Shown: in pieces, positions 24,620 through 36,070 of the stretch | Numbering within the stretch: position 1 is the first letter of the stretch | Layout: each line of letters opens with the position of its first letter | Assembly: GCA_013350335.1 (NCBI GenBank) | Contig: CM023534.1 | Location: 868,001 to 932,000, forward strand | Direction: 5' to 3' | Length of the DNA stretch: 64,000 bases | Origin: Chimonanthus salicifolius | Taxonomy: Eukaryota > Streptophyta > Magnoliopsida > Laurales > Calycanthaceae | Program-made: the position numbers and the translations under genes | Notes under the pieces: model-generated | Told to the model about the DNA's origin: nothing | The model's input: the letters and a program-made list of their open reading frames with translations, nothing else | The model's database searches: none

Positions 24620-24985
24620 TAAAAAAATTGTTAATAACATACTATTTTTCAAATTCTCAAATTTTTATTAAAAAATTAATAAAAAATCTCACAAAAAATA
24701 TATTATTTAAAAATAATAAAAATAAATAATATGACCTAAATTTGAAAAAATAGATGATATTTTAAAAATAAAAAATTATATGTTTGACTTAAATATTTTT
24801 AACGAGAATTTAACGACAAAATCTCACAATTGTAACAGACATTTATCGTTTTTCATGATAAAAACGTGTTTTTAACGAGAATTTATCATTAAAAATTGAT
24901 AGACACAATAAATTTGAATTTTTTAACGGAAAATTATTTTATTAATATTTTTATAATAAAAATAAAAATATCAAACATATTTATT
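24620..24985. repeat. AT-rich non-coding element, copies near 32100-32420 and 48585-48975
   Basis: Very AT-rich DNA with repeated words such as tttaacgagaattta and cgttaaaaa. Close relatives occur at 32100-32420 and 48585-48975. The 48585 copy interrupts a sequence that is continuous in unit D (gatggtggcatt at 55738 runs straight into aaaggcaaagcc), so it behaves as an insertion. The family is not identified. Confidence 0.5.
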
Positions 24986-25007
24986 CCATTGATGACATTA
25001 AAGGCAA

Positions 25008-25200
25008 AGCCGCCGACATCAACTCACGTGTCTCCGTCTTATCCGTTTCTTTCCCATGCCAAAGCCAAGTTTATCTCCAACAGTTCCAACTCCCACCGAC
25101 AGAGGGAATCTCAGCTCTGCACGTGTCAATATTCTATGCTCTATTTTCTTGGATCACGACGTCAAGGCGCATCGTCCTCACTACCGGACAAATTGTAGGC
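25008..25200 (+). promoter_or_regulatory. Stress-type module of unit A (ABRE and DRE core words)
   Basis: A GC-richer block conserved at 48995-49205 and 55745-55965. It carries gccgac and accgac (DRE/CRT core RCCGAC) and two ACGTGTC words (ABRE core, at about 25027 and 25120). In A it lies about 2.8 kb from the dehydrin ATG because a PIF-like element intervenes. It could also be a relic exon, since it ends in an aattgtag donor-like sequence. Regulatory function is inferred only. Confidence 0.45.
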
Positions 25201-25639
25201 ACCAATGCATAGTGAATAATATGATTCGCCAGATATTTCTAGATTTCTATCATGTTAGCGTTTATGCTTGAAATGTGTAGGAACAACTTATTGTGATTTT
25301 ATTTATCTAAGTTAAAGTAGTTTTAATTGATAGATACAATCACGATTGAAATATTGACTGACGGCTGCAAAATTTTATTTTTTTAAATTGAAATTATTTT
25401 AATTATTTTCTTAATTCAATTGATATCAGACCATATCAACTATATATATCAGATATCGATCAATATATTATAGGTTTTAAAACAACATATACATGAAAAT
25501 TTACGACCCTACTTTATAGTGATTATAGTTATAATTTTAAACAGATGACATCACTTACAAATATCATAAATCGAGTAAGCGTTTTAAAGAGTAAACTATT
25601 AGACCAAATAAAATGATGAATGAAGTCCATGAGTTAAAA

Positions 25640-25870
25640 ATACAGTTTCGGTCGATACGATATATCGACCAATATATCATTATCGGCCGATATATCGATT
25701 AATATTCTTTCTCTCTTTTTTTTTCCAAAAAAAAACGATCGATATCAACTGATATTATGAATATCGGCCGATACATATCATATTAGTCAATATTCACTAG
25801 TTCATATCGATCGATATTTATACTCTAGATAAATCAATCTACAAACTCTATACGATCTACTGATATTTGT
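25640..25870. repeat. TATCGGCCGATA-rich element
   Basis: Multiple palindromic words atcggccgatat, tcgatcgatat and atatcgacc with an inverted-repeat look around a T/A-rich centre. Related stretches lie at 36690-36990, 37425-37500, 49470-49700, 54760-55210 and 60310-60420. Probably a TIR transposon family; exact ends unresolved. Confidence 0.5.
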
Positions 25871-25995
25871 ACCCTTAGATGAATCAATCTACAAAGGATA
25901 AGATTTTCTTCCTATCTGACGCATTAACGAGTACTATTAGCCCAGTAAAGGGAGCAGTTGAGGTCTCACTCCTTGCAACGTGCATCGCATTCTAA

Positions 25996-27838
25996 GGCTA
26001 CGTTTGGATGGGGGCAAGAGCGGTAACCCCCCGTCACTCCTCCTTATCTCAGTTTGGTAACAATAGGTGAAGGTAAAATTTTAAATTTTTACCTCTCATT
26101 ATCATTTTGAATACTCTAATGGAATTTGGGGTATTTACTCTTACATACCTCCTCTTACCCTCCATTTTGCTGTTTGATGAGAATTTTTTTTTTTTTTAAT
26201 TTTGGTAAGTATTTGGTTTTTATTTTTTTTTAAAAACACTCTATTATTTCCATTTCATAAATTTCATATCACCAAACAACAAATTATATTTTTTTATGAA
26301 GAGATGTGTAGAATTTTTTTATTTATTTATTAAAATTTAAAATAATAATAGTAGTTTTTTATTTATTTTTTATTTTTAAAGGAAACCTTGCCCCCTATTT
26401 ACCCCGTGCCTTTCTCTATTTTTCAATTATATATTATATAGTTGAAAAATTAATAGATTTAAAATAATTAACAATTTATTTTTATATTATATAGATTTTC
26501 AACATGATGCATTTAGATTAGGGGTAAATTTTTACAGGGGTTACCCCAGGTTACCCTTAAGTAGGGGTAATTATAAGTACGGGTAACTTGACATATTAAC
26601 AATTTTAGAATAATTAATAATTTTATTTAATCCATATAATATAAAAATAAAAATAAAATTTCTGAAATGTATTTGTCAAAATGTCCTATTTTTAAAGGGT
26701 GATTCTGTCGAAATTTTGATAGGGTCTCAAAACTCTGAAAGAGTTTGAGGTTCATGGTAATCTCTTTCAGGGTATTTAACAATTTATTCTGTTAAAAGTT
26801 TATTTTAAAAATGTGTCAACATTTTCAATGTGATGCATTTTGGTGATGGGTAAATTTTTATAGTGGTTACCCTTGAGTAGGGGTAAAATGATATATTAAC
26901 AATTTTATGAGAATTAATAACTTTATTAAATCTATATAATATAAAAATAAAAATAAAAAATTCTGAAACATATTTATCAAAATATTCTATTTTTAAGGGA
27001 TGATTCTATCAAAATTTTGATAAAGACTCAAATCTTGAAAAGAATTTGAGGTTCATATAATCTCTTTCAGGGTAATTAACAATTTATTCTGTTATAAGTT
27101 TATTTTAAAAATGTGTCAACATTTTCAACATGATGCATTTTGATGAGAGGTAAATTTTTACAGGGGTTACCTTTAAATAGGGGTAACTGTAAGCAGGAGT
27201 AACATGACTTATTAATAATTTTATGAGAATTAATAATTTTTATTAAATTTATATAATATAAAAAATAAAATTTTATTAAACATATTTGTCAAAAATGTCC
27301 TATTTTTAAGGTGTTCAGCTTGTGACAATTTTTAATATTAATTTTATATTTGTTGTGATTTCTTAAACTATTGTAATAATTTATTATATTATATATTTCA
27401 TGCTACTAATAAATAAATTATATTTTTTTTATAAAGAGATGTTGATATTTTTTTATTTATTTATTGGGATTTAAAATAATAATATCTATTTTTTTCTTTA
27501 TTTATTTTTTACTGTTAGAATACAAGTGTTTATTTTAAATTATAGTTATAAAAAAATCTATAAAAATTAAATAATATTAAATTTATTTAATAAATATTAT
27601 TTAATAATTATATTTTATAAAAATTTTCATAAAATTAGTAATATATCATGTTACTCTTTACTAATAGTTACTTAATCAGATTTTTTACTTTTACATTAAA
27701 TTCTTATTTTATCACAAGATTCTTTTACCTTTACAGTAAATTCTTATTTTATTACTAAAAAAATAACAGTAACTTCTTTTCTAATCCTTGACTCCTGATA
27801 AGGGATAACTGTAAAAATTACCCCATCCGAACGCAGCC
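25996..27838. mobile_element. PIF/Harbinger-like non-autonomous element, unit A
   Basis: Ends GGCTACGTTTGGATGG and (complemented) GGCTGCGTTCGGATGG form terminal inverted repeats. They are flanked by TAA (25993-25995 and 27839-27841). Unit C shows the uninterrupted site cattcTAAgtttag at 49841-49852, confirming the 3-bp duplication typical of PIF/Harbinger. The interior repeats a block with taaatttttacagggg and gatgcattt words every 290-330 bp. No transposase. It ends 76 bp before the dehydrin TATA box. Confidence 0.8.
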
Positions 27839-27914
27839 TAAGTTTAGACCAATGGTTATAATTGAAAATCGGGGTGAGATTTTCTTTCGATCTGAGGCAT
27901 GAGTGCCATTGCCC

Positions 27915-27920
27915 TATAAA
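27915..27920 (+). promoter_or_regulatory. TATA box of dehydrin A
   Basis: tataaa in the conserved context ttgccctataaaggg, 108 bp before the ATG. It is the same context as in units C and D. Confidence 0.7.
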
Positions 27921-28022
27921 GGGTACAGTTGAGTAGATCACTTCTTCAAACTTTCATAGCAAACGAAAGAGAAAACTGAGAAGAAACAGAGCAGCAGCAG
28001 AGCAGAAGAGAAGAAGGAAAAA

Positions 28023-28487
28023 ATGGCAGGAATCATCCACAAGATAGAAGAGAAACTCCACATGGGAGGTGGGGCGACTCAGGATAAGCACAAGTACGAG
28101 CAGGGCCATGTGGGAGGAGTGCCGGGCCACGTGGGAGGAGTGCAGGGCCACAAACAGACCGGCAAGCACGGCCAAGAAGGCGGAATGATGGGCAAGATCA
28201 AGAACACCCTCCACCCCGTGGGAGGAGTGCAGGGCCACAAAGAGACAGGCAAGCACGGCCAAGAAAGCGGAATGATGGGCAAGATCAACACCACCCTCCA
28301 CCCCGTGGGAGGAGTGCAGGGCCACAAAGAGACAGGCAAGCACGGTCAAGAAGGCGGAATGATGGGCAAGATCGTGGGAGGAGTGCAGGGCCACAAAGAG
28401 ACAGGCAAGCACGGCCAAGAAGGCGGAATGATGGGCAAGATCAAGCACACCCTCCACCCCGCGGGAGGAGTGCAGGGCCACAAATGA
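28023..28487 (+). CDS. Dehydrin A, HIRD11-like, S-segment lost, K-modules expanded (154 aa)
   Basis: Starts MAGIIHKIEEKLHMGGG, as in KS-type dehydrins of the HIRD11 family: small hydrophilic proteins that protect membranes and enzymes under drought or cold and bind metals. A 29-residue module (VGGVQGHKETGKHGQE then GGMMGKIKNTLHP) is repeated so that four K-segment-like GMMGKI cores are present; one has lost the TLHP end. The protein ends GGVQGHK and lacks both the KKKKEKKK stretch and the SSSSDSD S-segment that unit D retains. The start has no competing upstream ATG. A 240-bp intron (28490-28729) begins 2 bp after the stop, so the 3' UTR is spliced; the 3' exon starts agggatggaagatgg. TATA is intact and the frame is clean, so expression is plausible. 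Confidence 0.85.
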   Translation: MAGIIHKIEEKLHMGGGATQDKHKYEQGHVGGVPGHVGGVQGHKQTGKHGQEGGMMGKIKNTLHPVGGVQGHKETGKHGQESGMMGKINTTLHPVGGVQGHKETGKHGQEGGMMGKIVGGVQGHKETGKHGQEGGMMGKIKHTLHPAGGVQGHK

Positions 28488-28729
28488 AGGTAATATTTTC
28501 ATAATATATCGTTTTTCCTTGTTTTCCACAATGCTTCTTTAATATTTTTGTGAAAATGGATTCTTTAATAGTCAAATTTCTGAAAAATATATTTTATTTT
28601 TGAAAATAAATGTACAAAATCGATATGAGTAATAATTTTTTGATCCACTAGAAAAGATAACCCTAGGTTTTGAGTCGTACATAAATTGGAATTTGGATTT
28701 TACATTGTTGATTTTATTTTTTATTGCAG

Positions 28730-29161
28730 AGGGATGGAAGATGGAGCATGATATGAAGTCTGGAGTATTAACTTTTTAGTTCTTGTGCTCTTCCGTCTAT
28801 ATATAATATTATGTCCAATAAGCATCGTACTCTACTATTGAACATACTAATGATGAAGAATGCATTTTTTTTTCCTTAATGATATCTGTATTTATTCTGT
28901 TAATTTGGTAGTCGATTAAATTTGATACTCACCTTTTTTTTTTTTAATAATATGGATATCGTCCTTGTACTTTGAAGGTGAAACTACTCTTGTAGACATA
29001 AATTTGTCCACAAGTCTTGTATTAGTGTATCACTCAAGGTTAAGTGAAGTGGAATTCAAGCTCTCGGTAACTATCCAGTGTGAGATTGGTACTTAAGTTT
29101 TTAACCATCATTTTAATTGGATTCCTTTGTATAAGGGTGTTAATAGTTGTCGATATATATC

Positions 29162-29231
<70 letters not shown>

Positions 29232-31494
29232 TTGATATGATACGTACCAACTACTTACTAATATCACCTATACAGGTGGGTTTTATAAAAAAAAAAATAA
29301 TAATAAGAGAAATATATCTGCTGATATACTCTATATAAATGAGTGAAGATTGCTACTTCGCACTGTCTTGATTCGATAATATAAATATATTTTTATCTCA
29401 CCAGAGACATTTGAGCTTATCCATGGCAGTGTTGCGACTTTTTAAAAAAATGGGGAGCCAATCCTAACAAATTGTCGAAATATATTAATTTTTTACTAAT
29501 TTTTTGTAATTTTAATTAAAAATGACATTTTAAGCAACTAATCAAAGGTTGACGACATGATTCAGCCCTAAAAACAAGAATCTTCTAAATTCTAATACAT
29601 AATACGAACTTAGATAAAAAAAAAAAAAAAAAGGTTCAATGATAAATAACTTTTTTTTAATAATTTTATTAAACAAAAAGAAAGAAGTAATAAGAGGGTG
29701 AATTTGGATTGGATTCGACTGCTCTCTCAAACTTCTAATATATGAGTTTTATAAATAATTTTGTATATCTGTGACATTAGTTTTACCTGAGATTTATTAA
29801 AGAAATCTTAAAATTTTAATATTAGTAATAATTTAGCAAATTTCAGACTTGGGTTCTGAGCAAGTTCTATTAGCAATATCTTAAAATTTTAATTATTAAT
29901 TAAATTACTTAATTATAATTTTATTTCATTAAGTTCAGCTGCCGGGTCAAATTACTTTGAAGTTTGAACTGTTTTAGGTCATTACGTAAGTATATCATCG
30001 TAATAATATAATATATTTTTATATTTAAATATAAATTAATAAAATTATAAAAGTTATAAATTATATTGTAACAATGACATTATAATAAAAAATAGTGAAG
30101 AAGAAGAAGAAAAAATAAAATAAATGAAAATTTTAATAATTTTAAAAAATTAAATAGTATTCAAATCTGAATATCTTAAACATGAATTTAGATTTAAATA
30201 TCTTAAACTATACGATAGAATACGATTTTTAAAAAATGCTTACTTAGTTTAGACAAATAGTTGTTTTGGTGAGCCCTGACTTGACCATTTACTAAATCAA
30301 ATTTTAATACTTTTTAATTTTTATTCTCTAGCTAGTTGATGGTCAAAGAAAGTGCACAAACCAAATGAATTTTGGCTTGTTAATAGTTTACAGACCATTT
30401 CCCAACAATATTTAATTTCTCTACATTCAAAATAAAAACATTTATAAATGTTATAAATAGGCATACAAAACAAGGCAAGTCTTTGTAAATATTTATAAAT
30501 ATATAGGTTATCATTTAGAATTTAGAAGATATTGAAAAGGACTTAATCCTGCACCTTTAATGATTTTTTCACTTAAATTATAAGAAATATATTTATTAAG
30601 AATTTGGTCAGCAGTATAGATGGAATCGGAATTGAAATAAAGATAAGTTTGTTGAAATTTAGTTCTATGATTTTTTTTTACGAAAATGTTACGGTTTCTT
30701 AGAGCATTTAACTAAGTTTTGGGACATGTACAAGCTTGTCTACTTATTTATCGAATAATTTTACAGAGAGTTGCTCTTTAAAATAGAGTGAAAATTGAAC
30801 TCAAAACTCACACTTCTTGAGCCCAATTCGAAGCCATTGGCCCAACCACTTTTGGTTCTTAAAAGGTCTACGTTGAGATTGGAGAGTATGAAAATTCAAT
30901 TTAAATATTTTTTTTAGATAAGATCTTAAATTCTATAGAAGTTTAACTATACGTAAGTTCAAGATTAATTCAATAGGGATTGGCAATTAAAATAAATTTA
31001 AATTTGTGTAGATATTCAAATAAAACATAATAGTGGTGTGAGAGTAGAAGAAAGGGTATTCCTTGATTTCAATGGAATGATTCTCAACTGATGAATTTTT
31101 TAGTGGATCATATCACTGTAAACTTAAAAGTCATTTCACTCTCATCACAAAATGATTATTTTTCGTAGTGTTATCTTCAGGTGTTTGGAGATAAAGAGAT
31201 TTGCACGTATCCAAAAAATTAGTCAAATGTTCTAAAAAGATCCGAACATGTTGGTCCTTAAAAAATGTTTCTAAAGTCATTTTATCACATTTTAACATTA
31301 ATTCAAAGTAAAAAAACATGAAATCTATGAAATAAATTAAATTAGGGCAAATCTTCTGTAAGCTCGAATATATAGAATGCTTAAGTGTACGGGTTCTCTG
31401 TGAGGTCTATTCATCAGTAAAAATAAAGTTTTAAATAGATCAAAATGTTAATTTTGTTAGATTTTGATTGATTTTCATTTGTAGCATTTTTATT
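28730..31494 (+). other. Dehydrin A 3' exon and flank shared with units B, C, D
   Basis: The 3' UTR exon runs from 28730 with terminator-proximal words near 28800-28870. The flank to about 31100 aligns with 41714-44196, 50514-51340 and 58773-60240. A (TA)n microsatellite at 29168-29228 is specific to A. No additional gene recognised. Confidence 0.6.
29168..29228. repeat. (TA)n microsatellite
   Basis: About 30 uninterrupted AT dinucleotides. Confidence 0.95.
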
Positions 31495-31860
31495 AGCGAG
31501 GCCATCCTAACACACGGGAGTTATTTTTTACGAGGCACGGGTTTTAGTAAACTTCTCATTTTGCTTCTCATCCATATGCAAAAATAGGTTAATTTTCCAA
31601 TGAATTGGTTCACTTATCGATGCACCGGACAGGTGCACCAACCGAATCACTTGGAAATCGGTGCACTGACCGGATCATTTTACACATAAATCGGTGCACT
31701 TTTCAGTGAATCGATTCACTCATCGGTGCACCGGACAGTTCATCGATCAGTGAATCGATTCACTGAAAAAGTTAGCCGATTTCTACAGATGGGGACAAAG
31801 TAGGAAATTCGAAAAACCCGTGTCTACTAAAAGAGTATTCCTGTATTAGGATGGCCACCC
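31495..31860. mobile_element. 366-bp MITE with inner GGTGCACCGG / AATCGATTCAC palindromes
   Basis: The ends carry GGCCATCCTAA in inverted orientation and the duplication TTTTATT (31488-31494, 31861-31867). Unit D has the empty site at 62180-62186. The interior holds repeated cggtgcac, caccggac and gaatcgattcactg words. A 7-8 bp duplication suggests a hAT-like or related family. Confidence 0.65.
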
Positions 31861-32580
31861 TTTTATTATTGAATTAATTATGATATATACAAATATTTAT
31901 TACATAATTTATTTTTTACTTTGAAAATCAAAAGAAAATTTTATTTAGTTAATCTTATTTCTATAATTTGATGATCTCCTCTCATCGCAGTAATCAGGCT
32001 TTTAAACACGAGAGCCAATTACTTTTCCACGTAGAACATGATGCTGAAACAACTCCCTAACAAAGGTGTAAAATTGAGAGACACGATTTACAGTCTTCCC
32101 TAATTAAGAATATTGTTACAAATATCATTCTCGAGATATTAACGGTAATTAATAATATTAGAATAGTTTTAAATTCTCAGATTTTTATGTAGAAATTAAT
32201 GGGAAAATCTTGCAAAAAATAATTTAAAAATAATAAAATGTAACAAATAAAAATAATAATAAAATAAAATATTAATAAGGAATTTACCAGCAATTTATTG
32301 AGATACCATTTATCATATTTTTCATGTGATTTTTTGAGAATTTACTACGAATTTAGCACAGTAGCGATAAATCTCGAGATATTAACGTGTATTGGTATTT
32401 TGTCAATAAAAGCATGGTAAATTTGAAAATATTGGAGATATCAAGAAGAGATCTATTGAATGTTGTATTTATAGAGAAATAGAAAATAATAAAAGAATGA
32501 AAAATAAATAAAATTAATTATAAATAAAATCTCCCAATTTGAAATATTCATGTATGCTAATTGGAGAAGTCAATATGCTT
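31861..32580. other. AT-rich spacer upstream of Vapyrin A
   Basis: Includes the AT-rich element copy at about 32100-32420. Homology to unit D resumes at about 32538 (aatttgaaatattcatgtat). Confidence 0.5.
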
Positions 32581-32587
32581 TATAAAA
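32581..32587 (+). promoter_or_regulatory. TATA box of Vapyrin A
   Basis: tataaaa, 228 bp before the ATG, in the context gctttataaaaaagagtgg that is conserved in unit D at 62279. Confidence 0.6.
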
Positions 32588-32808
32588 AAGAGTGGAGAGA
32601 GAAGAAAGCCAGCATAGGTCTTAACGTCACCAAGGGGCATTTTCCATCACAGCCGGCCACCCTCCCTTGTAAAAATCGGCCATCTTAACTGCAACCTCTA
32701 TACTACTTCTATTCTCCTTTTCTTTCTCTTCACTGCAACAGAGTAATAATTCAACAATTACAGAATTGAAGTAGAAAATGTAGCCAAGTACTGAAGGAGT
32801 GAGCAGAG

Positions 32809-34375
32809 ATGGATAGGCTTATAAGCTTGGAGCCATCGAATGTAGTGATGGTCCGAATCGAACAGGGCCAACGCTGCTACGGCAACCTCACACTCAGAAA
32901 TGTCATGTACACAATACCCGTTGCTTTCCGGCTTCAACCCGTCGACAAGACCAGCTACACCGTCCGGCCACAGTCCGGTATCATCCCCCATCTTGCCACG
33001 CTCACCGTGAAGTTCACCTATCACTTGCCACCGACTTCAACTCTCCCCGACTCATTCCCTCACTCGGATGATTCGTTCCTCCTACACACTGTAGTGGTGC
33101 CCGGGTTGTCCTCAGTCGACTCGGTCCCTGATGAATGGTTCACTACCAAGAAGAAGCAAGTGTTTATCGACAGTGGCATCAAAATAATGTTTGTGGGCTC
33201 GCCTTGTTTCTGATGGCTCGATGGATGAACTCAGAAAAGTACTGGAGATGAATGCCTCAGCATGGCAAGCTGTTGACTCAGTCGACTTGCAAGGCCAAAC
33301 AGTACTGCACCTTGCCATTGCCCGGGGCCGACCCGACCTCGTTCAGCTCCTACTCGAGTTTGAGCCAGATGTGGAGTCTCGGAGCCGAGCTGGGCGGTCT
33401 CCGCTTGAAGCCGCAGCTGCGGCTGGGGAGCCTCTCATCGTCGAGCTCTTGCTAGCCCGGCGTGCGAGCACTGAATGCTCTGGCCCGTCGGCATGGGGGG
33501 CTGCACTTCGCAGCTGGGGCTGGGCACTTGGAAGTGATGAGGCTCCTTTTGATCAAGCGGGCCGATGTCGATGCTGTCACAAACGACGGTCGGGCCGCAT
33601 TACATTTAGCTGTGGAGGAACGGCGTCGGGACTGCGCTCCGCTCTTGCTGGCTAACGGTGCACGTGTGGATGTGCCAATTGCAGACACGTGTGACACTCC
33701 ACTGCATGTAGCGGCTAGCGTGGGTGATGAACATTTGGTTAAGTTATTACTACAGAAAGGTGCAAGCAAAGAGATACGAAATCAGCTTGGCATGACGGCT
33801 TATGACATAGCAGTCGAGTCCGGTCACACTAGGCTTTTCGATGCACTGCGGTTCGGTGATCGGCTCTGTAGCGCAGCTCGTAAGGGTGATCTGCGCGCGG
33901 TTCATCAGCTATTCGAGAAGGGCTCGATGATCAACGGGCGCGACCAGTATGGCTGGACCGCTCTCCATCGAGCCAGCTTCAAAGGGCATTTGGATATATG
34001 GCCCGAAACCTGGTTGATAGGGCAGTGGATATTGATGCCAAGGACGATGATGGGTATACGGCATTGCACTGCGCCACCGAGTCCGGCAATGCCGACGTCA
34101 TTGAATTGCTGATGAAGAAGGGAGCCGAAGTCACAGCGCGAACCAACAAGGGTGTCACCTCATTGCAAATTGCCAATTTTCTGCATTATTCCGGGATTGT
34201 GCGGATACTTGTTCAAGGAGGAGCCACTAGGGAGGGAGCTTCACCGCTAGCTGTGCCGGCACCGCCGCTCCTCCGCTGCACTCGGGCTGAAGAGCATGAT
34301 CACTGGAGCATTAAGAAGAAGAAGGCAAACCGGGCAAGTGCGAGGCGGCGTGGCGTGGCTTTGATAAGCCATTGA
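32809..34375 (+). pseudogene. Vapyrin A (VPY), broken by three indels
   Basis: The N-terminus [20 protein letters not shown] and the following VAP/MSP domain, then ankyrin repeats ([23 protein letters not shown]), match Vapyrin, the MSP-ankyrin protein needed for arbuscular mycorrhizal and rhizobial infection. Compared with units C and D there is a 14-bp deletion at 33196-33203 (between two GGCTCGCC repeats), a 2-bp deletion at about 33491-33501 and a 2-bp insertion at about 33994-34000. Reading frames change accordingly: 32809-33213, then 33191-33485, then 33486-33996, then to the stop at 34373-34375. Only the MSP domain could be made. An AUG-stop (ATGTAG, 32778-32783) precedes the start. 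The gene looks intronless and is clearly GC-richer than its surroundings. Confidence 0.92.
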
Positions 34376-36070
34376 CCTCTGCCTTCTATACTTGGAAAAG
34401 GAATAGTTTCTTGCTTGCAATTTGAATTTTGAACAATGATATGGATACATTGTTCACCACAACTGATAACATTGATCACTTTTTTGCTTTGTCTCTTATT
34501 TGGAGCTCTATTTAGCCACCCGTTGAATCTTCTCCGGCAAGAACGTTTAAGGCCATTGAGGGACTTTTTCACCTTGATTTCAAGTCGGCCCATATGATCC
34601 AACCAGCTAATGTGTGTGGATGTTTGCCATGTTGGCGTTTTGATTTCTTTCGTGGGTCCACTGAATTGAGAATATTTGAATTTATTTTAATGGTTTTTTG
34701 AGGCCTAACTCGTTTCAAATGGGCCCGGGCCCATACTGCTCAAATGGGCTTTAATTCTGGGTCACAAGTGGGTCCATTATGTTGTGTATGAGGTCCCCGC
34801 TTTGTTCCATCAATTCGAGAATAAATTAGGAGAACAAACTTGTCAATTTTGATTAACTGAGCCCGCTCGTCCTTCATCGGGCCCATATTGGATTCATCAG
34901 GTCCAATACCTGCATCACTGACTCTTTTAAAGGCATATAGTTTTCCTTTAACGTAGGTGCGTGCAAGGTTTAAAATGGGTCAACTTGGACTCAATCCTGT
35001 CTAATAGGATCGAGTCCTTTATGACTTAGTCGAGTCTTGTCACTAGATCGGCTAGGACTCGGCAAAGTCCAAGTTGGACTTGGCCAATACAACTCGGACT
35101 TGATTCCTCTCGAGTTCAAGACTGAATCTGATATTTAAAACCTTGAGTATGCGGCCATCTTCTACTGAGCGAAGGAATACCACAGCCCTCTCATGAATTT
35201 TAAAACGCAGCATCACCAGCCTATACAAGCCCATCCAGTTCAATTGCACCATTTTCAGCCCAAATGTCACTGCTAGTCATATGGGCTTGGCCCTGTTTGC
35301 TAATCAATAACGTCTGAATCTGGATAAAGAGCTGTCCTGCTGCTACTCATCTCTCCATGAACAATTCATGTTTGGGAGGATGTATGCCCATATAACCAAA
35401 TTTTGATTAATTTAAAAATTACCCTAGTTTAATGAGGCCCCATAACATTCTGAGAAGGGTTCTCAATCAAAGTTTCTTGGTCCATAATTAGTACAAGTAA
35501 ATGGGCCAAAGTTTCTATTCATCATCGCCCAAACATTTTCATCATCAGGCCCAGATGTAATTGCAGAGTAAAGAAAAGTTTACGCCCAAGTTGAACACAC
35601 ATTAAGAACCACTGCATATACTTCTTAGGCCAAGAAACACATGAACTCAAAAATATTAAACTTCGTAGGCCTAGAACTTTTGGACCTTTTACATATTTGT
35701 GGCCCATAAAATGTTTGATGGCCCAAGAAACATTTGTTCAACTAGAGAATAATTTGAAGCCCTAGAAATATTACCTGGCCCAAAAATAGATTTGATCATG
35801 TCTCTTAAACAATAAGCCTAAGTAGGCTCAAGTCTATTTTATGACGCATAATATCAGTCTAAAGAGGTCAAGCAATCCATGAACATAAATAATATTTTTG
35901 TTTGTATTATATGGTCCAATCATAAGTGGACCCAAGAATAGTTCATATAGCATATCCAGGCCTATTTACATAATTTTTCTTTTTTGAATGGTGAATCATA
36001 AGTAGATTTCATCGTGGATCCAATGAACAAAACTGATTGGCCCTTAAAAAAAGACAAAACTGATTTAGAT
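34376..36070 (+). repeat. Post-Vapyrin block of unit A, rich in GGCCCA words
   Basis: Shared with 44199-45200 and 52714-54330. It contains many GGCCCA/TGGGCC words (for example near 34587, 34721, 34880, 35548, 35700, 35721, 35777). A 165-bp stretch at about 34938-35100 (gactcggcaaagtcc region) is absent from unit C. No gene recognised. Confidence 0.7.

Noticed and set aside
28110..28480. CRISPR-like direct repeats
   Set aside because: Repeats are in-frame protein modules with no unique spacers, in a plant gene.
27954..28529. 191-aa minus-strand open frame with repeated LFVALHSSH
   Set aside because: Antisense of the dehydrin A modules; the + strand has the family N-terminus, TATA box and intron. 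The same applies to 40998-41501, 49966-50316 and 58135-58563.
29040..29338. Frames rich in alternating Ile-Tyr
   Set aside because: Translation of a (TA)n microsatellite.
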